From positions 1-64,000 of the forward strand of contig JAOVVO010000132.1 in assembly GCA_028564675.1 (NCBI GenBank): DNA of 64,000 nt, in the 5' to 3' direction. Positions 38,501 through 49,177 of the stretch are shown piece by piece. Position 1 is the stretch's first letter, and each line of letters starts with the position of its first letter. A program made the translations under genes and the position numbers. The notes below the pieces were generated by a model. It did not search any database and was not told where the DNA came from. It saw only the letters and a program-made list of their open reading frames with translations. The DNA comes from Onchocerca lupi (Eukaryota > Nematoda > Chromadorea > Rhabditida > Onchocercidae).

Positions 38501-41477
38501 CTTTTTGCTAGATCAAAACTGTTCAACTATTGGGGATGAATTATGTATTTTTTGAACACTAACTTATCTCTTCAGATATTTTCTTCCAAAGAACATTTTG
38601 TATATTAAATACCGAATATCATTATTTTTAATTTATTCAGTCTTTTTTTAATAAAATTCCAGACTACAGAGAGGCATCTAATTGTGCTCAATTTAGGGTT
38701 TGGAATATTTGCACGCTTCACCAATTGGCTATCATGGATCGTTGTCACCATGGGCATGTCTCATCGATCGTAACTGGATGGTAAAATTAACCGATTTCGG
38801 GATTGCAAATCCAATTGAGCGCTGGGAAAAACGAGGCTTGATTTCTATAAACGCGCTTATTTCGGAAGATGACAGAAGTGGGCCTACACAAAGGACATGT
38901 TCGCTTTTCTTTCAGAGATTGCATTTTAATTAATCGTGATTTCTTGAAATTTCTGTTCGAGTTTCCACTTGCTATCCAAATGAAACCTAGATATGTCATG
39001 GGATCACATATGTCTCCAAACTTCATTTCTCACAAATCTGTCTTATTGTTTGAACCATTTAATGTTAACCCAGATTTTTCTGTATCCTTATTTATATTTT
39101 TATTTCCTGTACTTGCACTTTTGTGATAGAAATACTAATTTTCTGTTTCTAAATTATAATGGAATATTCTTTGAGCATATTTTCATTCCTTGTAGCTGTA
39201 CTTTATTGTGCCCCTGAAATGTTGAAAAATCGAGAGTTTAATCGACGATCTGTAAAGGATCAAGACTGGAAAAACCAATCAAAAGTTCTTCGACAAGCTG
39301 GCGATATTTATTCATTCGGGATGGTTATGTATGAAATCCTTTTCCGATCGCTGCCTTTCCCGGAAAACACAGATATCAATGGTATATGGATGATTCTTCA
39401 TAGATAATTATAATTTCAAAATAGTTATAATTTTAAAAGTTTTGCTTCCCTTTTCTTTCTCGTAATTCCAAATTGCTAGCTTATTCAGATCTGTATTTTA
39501 TAGCAATTTTTTTGCAATTCCCGATTCTTTGAAGCTCCAGCATCTATAGCAAAAGCATTGTCATCTATTCATTCTATTCGGAGCTAAATCCACTTTTAAA
39601 TTCACTTGTGATGAAAGCGGGAAGTAATGCAATATTGAAGATGTTGGTGTGGAATTACAGAACTGGTGGACACAATATCGGATGGGAGCAGAACATTTCC
39701 ACCGCGTATAATTGATTCTCGAAATGTGCGTCCTGATCTATGTGCGCTTTTAGAGGATTGCTGGTCTGAGAATCTGGACATCAGACCGACAATACGACGT
39801 GTTATGTTGAGCACAAAGATGATCCTAAAAGTGTCCGTTTTTTATCAATAGATTATTTAGCAAATGAAACAATCTTTATCATATCATTTTTCGAGATCTG
39901 CTTGATTTTAATTCTTGTCAATTAACAGAAAAGGCAGTTTGGTTGATCAAATGATGTCAGTAATGGAGCAATACGCCACGAACCTGGAGAAACTGGTTGC
40001 TGATCGAACTGCATTGCTTGAAGAGGCGAATATTCGAGCCGACAAATTATTGTCACAATTACTTCCACCGTAAGATTTTTCTTTATCAAATAGCTCATAA
40101 GTTTTAAACAGAGCCTCTGTTCTATCTAAGTTTTCTGTCCGTTTTTATGCAAAATATCGAAGTTTCTGGATTATGATATAATTCATTTTTGGTCATTTGA
40201 AGATATGTTGCAAATGAACTCAAGCTTGGTCATTCCGTTCCACCTAAATTGTTTGAAATGGCAACTGTGCTCTTTTCGGATATTGTTGGTTTCACAAACA
40301 TTTGCTCTTCTTCCACACCTTTGGAAGTAGTCACGATGTTGAATTGCTTATATAGTGGCTTTGATGAGTGCATTAGCCGGAGCGGCGCATATAAGGTTAA
40401 CTAAATATATATTTTATTAAATTATATTAATGTTAAAATTCAGTTTTTGTTAACGAATCTCCTGATTTTAGGTGGAAACAATTGGTGACGCTTACATGGT
40501 TGTTTCGGGTATACCCGAGGAAAATGGTGCCAAACACATTCAGTGCATCGCTGATGTTGCACTGGATATGAGAAAAGTTAGTAATTTCAAATAAGAATGA
40601 AAAGGATCATTTCCATGTTTTTCGTCGGCTGAAAAAAATTTTTTCCTCTTGTTTTTACTGTTTGCGGAAGTTTCGCGGAATTTATTGTTCCTGAAAGTTT
40701 ATTCCTTCGTTATCGAAAGTAATTGGAATCATTCAAAATGTTATAGTACCTGGATAGCTATAAAATACCGCACCGCCCAGATAAGCTACAGTGTCGCTGG
40801 GGTTTCCACACTGGTCCTGCAGCTGCCGGAGTTGTAGGACTCACATCGCCTCGCTATTGTCTTTTTGGTGATACGGTTTGTACTTATTTGTCGAAATAGA
40901 TTTTTAGAACTAATATAAAATTGGAGAGGTGAAAGATCAGAAGGATTTACTCAGAAAGTAAAAAAAAATTCGGAAAAAAATGATTAGAAATTTGGTATAT
41001 AACACTTATTGTATGTTATGTTCCAGACGCTCTTATGTTATTTATATTTCACGATTTTGAAATAAACAGAGATTAATATATTGTTAAGGTGAATGAAGCA
41101 TCTAGAATGGAAAGCACGAGTTTTCCCGGCAAAATACAGATCAGTGCAGATGCTCGGAACTTTTTGCTGGTTCATTACCCTTTCTATGAGTGCCAAGAAA
41201 GAGGGGAAGTAGAAATAAAGGTATTTTAATATTCAAAACTTATTTCAGCAGTAAAAAAATTCCAGAAAACCGGAAGCTTGTCATTCTAATAATATTTGAA
41301 TAAAGATGAAATAACGCACATTGTTTACATTTTTTAAACACTTCTGAAATTTTTCTAAAACCTGAAAGCTGTTTTGTTCAATCATTTCAGGGTAAAGGAA
41401 CTCTGGTAACTTACTGGCTGGAAAAGAAAATGGATGATCAATCATTAGCAATCAATACTCCTATTGAGGCAGCGTAG
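32519..41477 (+). CDS. Receptor-type guanylyl cyclase (GCY family)
   Basis: Plasma-membrane receptor that makes cGMP, about 1137 residues. Exons: 32519-32722, 32807-32952, 33291-33400, 34100-34278, 34708-34876, 35197-35396, 35911-36052, 36377-36524, 36593-36762, 37097-37275, 37359-37443, 37786-37941, 38160-38267, 38377-38448, 38697-38898, 39196-39381, 39661-39832, 39929-40069, 40203-40395, 40472-40576, 40747-40875, 41089-41220, 41391-41477. Order: signal peptide; ligand-binding domain (GHIGAVGTLSNEDKMLN, GCGHSFEGAAVAAEMY, ELDAVAKMATFWN); membrane span (about 524-548); kinase-homology domain with KLTDFGI but no HRD loop (YHGSLSP instead); linker coiled coil (SLVDQMMSVMEQYATNLEKL); cyclase domain from about 924. 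Metal-binding Asp residues (LFSDIVGF, GDAYM), guanine-selecting Glu and Cys (VETIGD, RYCLFGD) and the NxxxR motif (NEASR) are all present, so it looks active. Intron 3 needs a GC donor (33401). The exon 6-7 junction is one base out of phase. A tttcag ends 2 nt before the ATG. Confidence 0.93.
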
Positions 41478-44142
41478 TCGGTGTATGTCTCAACAAATAT
41501 CATCTTTTGTGTGATTTTTCCCTATTGATGCAAAAATGCGTTTTCGAATCACTTCATTGACGAAGTTTCGATGGATAACATCGCAGCTTAATAATATGAA
41601 ATTAAAGTTGATATTTACAAATTGCTTAAAATAATTTCTATGACAAAATCCCTTCCGATTGTTATATTTAATGCTGAAACAATTCCCTTATGTATGTTAT
41701 CATATTTAGATGAATTCAAAAAGACTTTTGCAGTGCATAAATATTAGTAATATGCGATAGATGGATGTTCAAATACAATAATATACAGTAGTTTATGATC
41801 TTTTTTTCTCATATAACTTTCAGCGGCGAAGTTAATGTACTACTAAAGATGATATTGTTGAAGCAAAACTGCTTATCATGCTACTTAATTAATGATAATA
41901 TGAAATGCTTGTCATTTAGATAGTTTAATCACTAGTTAAAGTATTATAAAATTTATTTTTTCATCTTTTAATTGGAGCAGTTATTGTGATGAATTAAGTT
42001 TTAAGACAAAGATAGGTAATATATTCATTACAAATGTTAGAGTTAATTATACATCGAATACATTTACAGGTGACATCTTAAGAAAGTCTTAAATAAACTT
42101 TGGAAATCTTATTTTAAATTCTTACCAGCCAATTGAGCAATCGATTTTTTATTACTTGCCTCAGTCAATAATAAGAAGTAAACAATATTCATAACCGCAT
42201 AATAAAATCATACTTTTAAGAAGAAAAGGAAGATATAATTAAGAAATGCGATTCACCTGAAGAACAATTTAAAGGATTGAAAAAGGCAGGGTCATGTGCA
42301 TTATCTTCGTCAATAACGATTAAATATAAAAAGATCAAATCATTTCGTACATTTTTCAGCAATTTTTTCTCCTTTTATTACGCTACTTTAATTTCAATTT
42401 ATGATATTAGAAAATCTTTGCTAATCTTCAATTCTAAGAACACGCCATATTAGAATTATCCCAAGCAGGTTTAACTAGTCTTCTTGTCCATTTAAGAAGA
42501 ATTTAGGAAACCTTAAATTTATTTTTCTTTCTCCTTCTTGCAAGTAATCTCAAATAATCCAATCTGTCACGGTTTTATGAGAACGAGCTTAAAGAAAAAG
42601 TGTTAGAGAAGATGTATAATAACAGTTTCAAATACTATGCAAAAGAGAGGAGATAAGAAATTGAGAGATGTAGAGAAGCGTAATCTAACTGATAATCTCT
42701 GATAGGTTTAATTTACTCGGAAGGTTCGGTCTATTTAAGGAATGAATATAAAGCAGTGTAAGCCAGAAGTGGTATCGTTCGTCCGTTGCTTCGTACTGGT
42801 GCTGGAATCTTGCGTAAATCGTTGAAAAATGAATGTCCGAGTATCTCATGACCTCGAAGCCTTAGGTAGGGCTCATAAACAAGAACAGCTTCGAGCAAAC
42901 ATCTTTCGCACTTTAAAACAATGTGACATTATTGAAAGATCATGCTTTTTACTCTGAAATGCGAACGAAAGTTTAAAGAGAAATTTCCTTCGCTTTAATG
43001 TTTTCAATGATTTTTATGAAATTGCTAACTATAAATTACGTAATTGTTGCCATAATAGTCACGATACAAGTTTAACAGCAAGGGAAAGAGGGAGAGCGCG
43101 GAATGGCAATTTATTTCTATTAAACCGAAACAGCATCATATACTGCTTAATTTATGATGAATTAAAGTTTGGGAAAGTTCTAAGGAACAAAATTGAATTT
43201 TCAGTAGTTTGTATACAAATTGAAATCTAAAAAAATATATCAGTTCCAGCAACATAAAGCTGTTCATCTGATTCTTTTCATATCCGTACTACGAATAAAT
43301 ATATAGATAGAGATAGATTTAGATATCCAAATAACTATAATAATTTCAGTTATTCTAATTTCAAATAACTTTTCTATCACTTTACAGATCATTTCGTCTC
43401 ACCAAAAAGCACAAATTTTACTTAATAATCATTGGAATTTTTAGTACACATATCAAATTTGTCATTTCTAAACTTCTTTCCTTGAATAACATTCCACTGA
43501 TAACTATTACTAATTACGAGATCAAAATCTTATATTAACTGAAGTAGTAGTAAATCTATTTTATTAAGGACATTCATTTTTCTAACAAACACCAATTTTT
43601 CGAATATCCAAGTATTTGCTGAGTCAAATTACTCTTCAAGAAATAGCAGTTTTCCAAGGTTTTTTTCGTATTTTCAGAGGTTTCTATAGAAGTATTAATT
43701 TTTCCTTTTGAGCCTCAATGTAACGGTAAAGAAGATTTCTAGAAGAAATAGATTAAAGTCACGCAGACATAGTAAGAATTTACATCTCTCCAATTTATGA
43801 AACTTAACATATCGAAATCATGATAGCCTATACTGATAATGGTGTGTGTATAATGTCTGCCTCAAATACAGAGAGTATCGACCAGTTGAGTAATTTCACT
43901 TCCACTTTTATGTTTCCTTTCCCCTCAGAGTTTAAAAATTATAAGAAATCTTCTCAATCCACGGATTATTTTATTGAAAATATGATTATTTTGACAATTA
44001 TATTCATAAATTTCAAATACCTACTGAATCCTTCAACTTTAAAGAGTCACTGTATTAATACATTATATTTACCGGTAGAAATATAATTGCAGAGCGGAAA
44101 TTGAATGTGCAACTTATTCAACAATGAAAGTTATTTTTAGCG
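41478..44142. other. Intergenic, no gene seen
   Basis: 3' flank of the guanylyl cyclase and 5' flank of the next gene. It is AT-rich; about 42720-42900 is slightly less so. I find no supported coding or RNA feature. Confidence 0.55.
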
Positions 44143-45097
44143 ATGATCTTTATGATGATTTTTCTGCGTATTCCGCAAACGGCAATGACGCAAGGATGGT
44201 GCTGCGTTCTAAATCCATATCCATGTTTGTTTACATTCTTTTTTTTTTTTTTTTTTTTAAATAACAATTGAAATAGATTTTCAGGCATGACCACAGCATT
44301 TCCCAATTTCTTTATTTCAGCTTTTTAGCAAAACTTGTTGAATTCTGATTTAATTTAGCCATATTTTCATTTATTTGTTTTCATCTGTAAAGATGATATG
44401 TTTCCCAACCAGCTACAAATAATGAAGTGATAGTGAAGACAAATTTATTATAGATAGATTTTTTTTCTTGCAGATAATTGCCCTGGACAATCTACTGCGC
44501 CAAGAACAACAGCAGAAACGTCATTTGGAAGACAAGAGAAATATTAATTTCCTGCATTAATGAAATCCTTGTTAAAAATGACTTAAATGAATTGGTGGTT
44601 TTCAGCAGCAGTGATAAATGCACCCGCTGTAACACCGCCAACAACAATAGCACTGATACCTAAAAAGCCTCAAACAACGACATCAGTAACAAAAGGAAGA
44701 GATGCTGTTTCCACTGTTCAACCATTTTACTCCGACTGGACTACCTGGTCATGTACCGAGAGCTGTGGTGGTTGCGGGATTGGACGTAGGACAAGAATGT
44801 GTTTGTCGGCTCCTTTTCTTTGCATGTAAGTCAAAGATTAAAAAGCAAAAGTAACCAAGCAACATTAAAAACTATTCAAAATTTTTTTTAATTTCGACTC
44901 AACATTTCATTCGAAACAATTTCAGTGATGCAGTAGTGGAATTCAACAATCAGAACTGCAACCAACATCCATGTCCATTTGGCAAGAGGACTTGCTGTGT
45001 TAATTATTACCTTGGACAAATCAAAGGACATTTTGCTTGCTTACCACAGGCTACTTGTTTTGGAATTGAATCACATGCGGCTACTAATTCATCATGA
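44143..45097 (+). CDS. Small secreted thrombospondin type-1-like protein
   Basis: The two 3' exons (44606-44825 and 44926-45097) are clear. They encode a Pro/Thr-rich spacer, then a TSP1-like module with SDWTTWSCTESCGGCGIGRR and CLSAPFLC, then NCNQHPCPFGKRTCCVN and CLPQATC, ending at TGA 45095-45097. WTTWSCTESCGGCG is the W-x-x-W-S-x-C-x-x-x-C-G-G core of TSP1 repeats in a nematode-style variant. The 5' end is less certain. An ATG at 44143, 2 nt after an acceptor, opens a hydrophobic leader followed by GWCC. With exons 44143-44205 and 44474-44519, phases match and the protein has 166 residues. The stronger-looking donor at 44225 would put exon 3 out of frame. TSP1 modules usually mediate extracellular binding; the partner here is unknown. 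Confidence 0.7.
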
Positions 45098-46204
45098 AAA
45101 TGCAGTTCTTAAGCAGAAATTGATAAATTTAATAATGGTTATAAGCTCGAATAACTTAAATGAACTGATGTGCTTATTGGATTATCATTCAGTGTGCACT
45201 ACTTCAAAGTATCAATTACGTTAATAATTTTACATTTCAAAAAAAAAAAGAATCAACTTTAACAAAGAAAACTATAAAATAAGCAAAATACTAATTGACA
45301 GAATCAAAAAGCGATGCCATTACGAATAAAAATTCCGGAGTTTTGCGCCAATTTTATATTTCTTTAACTGAATAAAATTCTGCAAAACAGTTTGATTCAG
45401 TCGATGACCACTTCAAATATTACATTAAATGATAGTGAGAGAAGAGGAGAGAGAGGAAAGAGAGGAAAGAGATATGTTCGTGTTGTGAAAATAAAAATTT
45501 GGGGAAGGTTTTTGTGGGTATGGGAATTGGATTTGTTGTGTAAAGAGGTTTTGATTTGACGGACTTTATTCGTCATAACTATGATTGATGAATAATTGAT
45601 GAGTCGCAAAGCAACTGGTGGACATCGATAATGCTGATAATGGTAATATCAATTTGATTTATGTCGAGAGATACTTTTTCGATTATGCTCGATTAAAACT
45701 GTTCTTAAAATCGTTGTATCGATTAAGCAGCTGAGAATCAATCTAAAGTCGTCTGATTAATGATTTTACTCGGCCGAAAGAAAAGCCGTAATTATCGTTT
45801 AATTTGACTTTTGATTCTTTTCATGGCCAACAGATTTGATATTTTTCTTTTTCATGATAATGTTTTTGATAATATTTTTGAATTATTCTAATGCCTTTTC
45901 GTCATCGTAGGCATTAGGTTGCTCTTAAATGCCTATTAATTTTAATTTCCAAAACTATGTCTGGAACGTTAATGGCATTAGTAAAATACATATAGATTTT
46001 ATTGATATTGCGTTATAGTTGTAAATTTCATTCGTAAATCCATTTTCAGCTGTCACAGATCCAACTTTTGTACGGAGTAAAGAGAACTCAGATCTTAAAT
46101 TTTCAACATTATTTAACTGGAAAATTTAAAGAAGTAACCTGTTTCAATGACTATGTCAGGTTGTTTCCAGGTGTTCTTGAAACCATTTAATTGGTCTTGT
46201 TTTG
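45098..46204. other. Intergenic, with a purine-rich tract
   Basis: A GA-rich tract (about 45436-45472, mostly GAGA and GGAAAGA steps) and a small inverted repeat near 45889-45914 (CTAATGCC...GGCATTAG) are the only structures seen. There is no gene. Confidence 0.55.
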
Positions 46205-46950
46205 TCATGATAATAATTCCTTTTCATCCAATTTAATTACTTGCAATTCGTTTGTTGAGTGATCTATCATAATTACCTCAAATAATATTACTTCCTTTTT
46301 CGCGATTTTTATCCTGATTTCTGCTTTGGTAGCAAAACATGTCATTGATATCTTAATATCAAATGAAGCGATTCCGAGTTCTTTTCTTCTTTTCTTTGAA
46401 GGCTCAATCGATTCGGAATTCCTTGGAAATAGAAGATAATTGCGAACGGATGTCGAATAATGCCAAAGTCTTTGTTGAGCTCCTGGGTAGTTCGGATTGA
46501 CTACTTTGATTTTTTTGCACAAAAGTAAGACTCCTTGTTCTGGTAGTCAAAAATTTAATTTTTCTTTGCTCCAACGCATGATTTGTATAGTATCCTTGCT
46601 TCCTTGTATTTCATATAACACAGCGCAATATCGTGAGGATCTCTGCAATGAAAACATGAAAGTTTCTTCTTGTTGCATGTCCTGTTCGAAGACAGTTGAC
46701 CATGCAATAGTTTTTCTCAAACCCATTCGGTGTTTGAGTATAGGATGAATATGACATACATTATCTCAAGGGACCATTTACAAAATGCATAGATGTTCTA
46801 GGTTCACTATCCTTTGAAATTTTCTTTGATTCTGTGATCAATTTAAGATCACTTCGTTCGGGTTGCTTAATTGCGGCTAAGGCTGAAGTTTCTCTCTTTA
46901 TGTAGTATGAGTCCATTTTGATTTGATTTCGATTAATTTTTTGCCACAAT
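46205..46950 (-). mobile_element. BEL/Pao-type LTR retrotransposon relic (gag zinc knuckles to protease region)
   Basis: Minus-strand frames contain two neighbouring zinc-knuckle-like blocks in different frames, NCLRTGHATRRN and CFHCRDPHDIALCY. These resemble the paired knuckles of BEL/Pao Gag. Upstream, about 46761-46949, lies a Lys/Arg-rich frame that may be earlier gag. Downstream, 46205-46522 encodes a segment including ELGIASFDIKISM and KAEIRIKIAKKE, which I read as the region after the aspartic protease. The frame changes between the knuckles and stops between segments show it is dead. Reverse transcriptase and integrase are absent. The family call is by motif recall, not by search. Confidence 0.6.
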
Positions 46951-47752
46951 TTAGAGCTCGACTTCTAATCATTTTTCATTCCTTAAAATTAGTTCTACCA
47001 GATATTCTCAGAACTTTTTAACAGATCATATTTCTTGCTAACGTTTTTGTTGAAATACTCTGTCCAAAATCAAGGCCATTCGATACTAGAATGCTCTAAA
47101 TTCTCGCCTACACTTCTAGCTATTGAAGTATTCTCACAGTTAACCCATCAGTTATTTTCCATCCCTTATTCGTTTCCTCTAATAGATTGTAATTTATTGT
47201 AAAACAACCTTTTTAAAGTAGTGATTTGCCGAATTTGTGGAAAAACTCGTGAAGTTGATTAAATCATTCAAAGCTGTCAAATAAGGCAATGGCAAATCAA
47301 ATGACCGGATGAACTGTCATCGCCAAAATGGCAAACAACCATGATCCCATGGTATCACAAATGATTTCGCATTACATCTGCTTTCATTTCCAAAGTTTAT
47401 AACAACACCGTGTATCATGGTGTCTGTGTGATACCCCCAGAAGAAGATGCGAATTCAAATAAAATTCATATGGAACGGGATTCACCACATGCTTATCGAC
47501 AATAGTATCTGGCTTGATATTTTATTCCATTGATCTTTCCTGCTTACGAATGTTCTTCCTATATATATATATGTTGGGGGAAAAGTTCTGATAATTTGCA
47601 ACCAGTTTATTGTCTGGTTCGATTGGAGATTGTTTCTTGCGGTCAACAACAGCCTTTACTGGGTTTATATGATATTATACACAACATCGCACTTATACAA
47701 TAGTAAAGATTAAATGAACAATACACTGTAAACAATAAAAAATACTAACAAC
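46951..47752. other. Intergenic; possible LTR-like stretch at its right end
   Basis: No gene. A short AT dinucleotide run ends at about 47572, followed by a stretch starting TGTTGGGGGAAAAG and ending near 47754 with TACTAACA. TGTT...AACA ends are typical of LTRs, but the flanking bases (atata and accgt) do not form a target-site duplication. Confidence 0.35.
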
Positions 47753-47845
47753 CGTTTGAATGCTCACTACGTTTCGTACTTGTCATTTGCAACTGTCGTT
47801 CTCTTTCCGTTCCACTACCGCCGTTGTTCCTGTTAAATTGTCGCT
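47753..47845 (+). repeat. Direct repeat copy A
   Basis: Matches 48433-48525 in the same orientation, starting CGTTTGAATGCTCACTAC and sharing TTCTCTTTCCGTTCCAC. The two copies are diverged by roughly a fifth and bracket about 590 bp, including the degenerate tandem array at 48114-48289. Confidence 0.8.
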
Positions 47846-48113
47846 TAAGCTATTGAAACTGTTTTTGAAACTGAATTGGAAGTGAGCTGTCGTTAAAGTG
47901 GAGATACTGCTTGAAACACTGATATTGTATAAATTGACGATGTTGACTCGAAAGGACCTTTTTCATGTGGATAATCCTTGCTTTCAACTGTAAGCAGAGG
48001 CTTGCAACACATTAATCATTTAAAATGTTGATACCAAGACAAAGAACAAAGGATAAGAGATGACAATGTTTAAAACATTTTAAACAAATCACACAAGCTT
48101 TTGTCCTCACAAA

Positions 48114-48289
48114 ATTCCGACAATTAATATGATTTACAATCTTTCAAATAAAGTACACAAGATTTCTTGCAACATTCCAGACAAATAACATGTTTTACAA
48201 ACCTTAAGACAATGCAAGTACAAACAATAATTCTTATAACATTCCAGACAATTGACATGTTTTACAATCCTTTAGACAATGCACATGAG
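48114..48289. repeat. Degenerate tandem repeat, about 60-67 bp unit, three copies
   Basis: The units begin at 48114, 48174 and 48241 with ATTCC(A/G)GACAA and continue with a variant of ATGTTTTACAA and a later GACAATGCA-like block. They differ in length by small indels. A further weaker copy may precede them (from about 48063). Confidence 0.75.
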
Positions 48290-48432
48290 CCTATTAGCAG
48301 ATTGAAAGATGAGAAAACAAAGTTGTGCTGCGATGTGGATAAGTGACTCAAATGTCTGAGAAATATTACAAATTTCTACTATAAATAATAAGAAATATCG
48401 ACATTTCGATTTTACCGAAATTATGTGGACAG

Positions 48433-48525
48433 TCGTTTGAATGCTCACTACATTGTCGTATTTTCCTTTTGTCACTGTCATTCTCTTTCCGTTCCACCAC
48501 TGCTGTTGCTCCTGCTGAGTTGTTT
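48433..48525 (+). repeat. Direct repeat copy B
   Basis: Partner of the copy at 47753-47845, in the same orientation, with scattered substitutions. I do not recognise a parent element. Confidence 0.8.
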
Positions 48526-48808
48526 CTTGTATTTTTATGAGCACAACAGACATAATATGGGGACAGAAGTTATGCCTTCTAATCATCATTCAGCATGCTT
48601 TTTTGATCTGCTAAACTTCGTAATCATAATATATTTATATTGCTTTATGAATATGTCACTTCGAATAACGAATAAATGCATCAGCGGCTTATCACGATTT
48701 GTTTTGAAATAATGAAATATTCTGAGAAAATCTTTTGTTCGTATCGTCTACCAGCTCTTCCATTTCTGCTTTGCCATAGCGATATCCGCCAATTTCATTG
48801 GAATGAAG

Positions 48809-48934
48809 CGAAAATTAAAATGGGAGGACTGAATTATTCAATTCATCTTGAGACGAACTACGGTCAATGGCTAATGAAAGCCGGATTTCTCATTGTGGCT
48901 TTGGATATTGCACATCCCACTGTTGCTACGGTAT

Positions 48935-48975
<41 letters not shown>

Positions 48976-49177
48976 GAAATATTGTTCCATCAGTTTTATG
49001 TTTGCTGAATAACCAACAACTGATTGAAACAATATTTCGATCTTTTCTAGATACCATGGAAACGGCAAGATATGCAATATCCAAACCCACAATGAGAAAT
49101 CCTGCTTTCGTTAGCCGTTGATCAAAGTTCGTCTCCAGATGAATTGGGTAATTCAGTCCTCTCATTTTAATTTCTGC
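48809..49177. pseudogene. Inverted duplication of an Argonaute (WAGO-like) PIWI exon
   Basis: Left arm 48809-48993 and right arm 49020-49177 are inverted copies, about 85 percent alike by eye, separated by a 26-nt loop. Read outward from each end, both arms encode the start of an Argonaute PIWI domain. The left arm (+) gives KMGGLNYSIHLE and KAGFLIVALDIAHP; the right arm (-) gives KMRGLNYPIHLE and KAGFLIVGLDIAYL. The pattern K-x-GGLNY-x(3)-LE followed by xxGLDxxHP is the conserved PIWI segment containing the first catalytic Asp. Neither arm is a complete gene. The left arm is interrupted by an A-run of more than 30 bases (about 48937-48973). The right arm has His changed to Tyr in DxxHP. Outside the arms no further PIWI coding is visible. 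A transcript crossing the locus would fold into a long hairpin. Confidence 0.7.

Noticed and set aside
43820..44086. Open frame of 88 codons upstream of the TSP1-like gene
   Set aside because: It cannot be spliced in phase to the TSP1 exons, and the Lys/Asn/Ile-rich text looks like random AT-rich sequence.
47616..47640. tRNA B-box-like GGTTCGATT
   Set aside because: No matching A box or cloverleaf could be drawn upstream, and the terminal CC of the B box is missing.
47573..47754. Solo LTR with TGTT...AACA ends
   Set aside because: There is no target-site duplication and no second copy in the window, so the evidence is too weak to call it a feature.
48676..49008. Open frame of 110 codons ending in a poly-lysine run
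   Set aside because: The lysines come from an A-homopolymer. Only the PIWI-like part is meaningful, as part of the inverted repeat.
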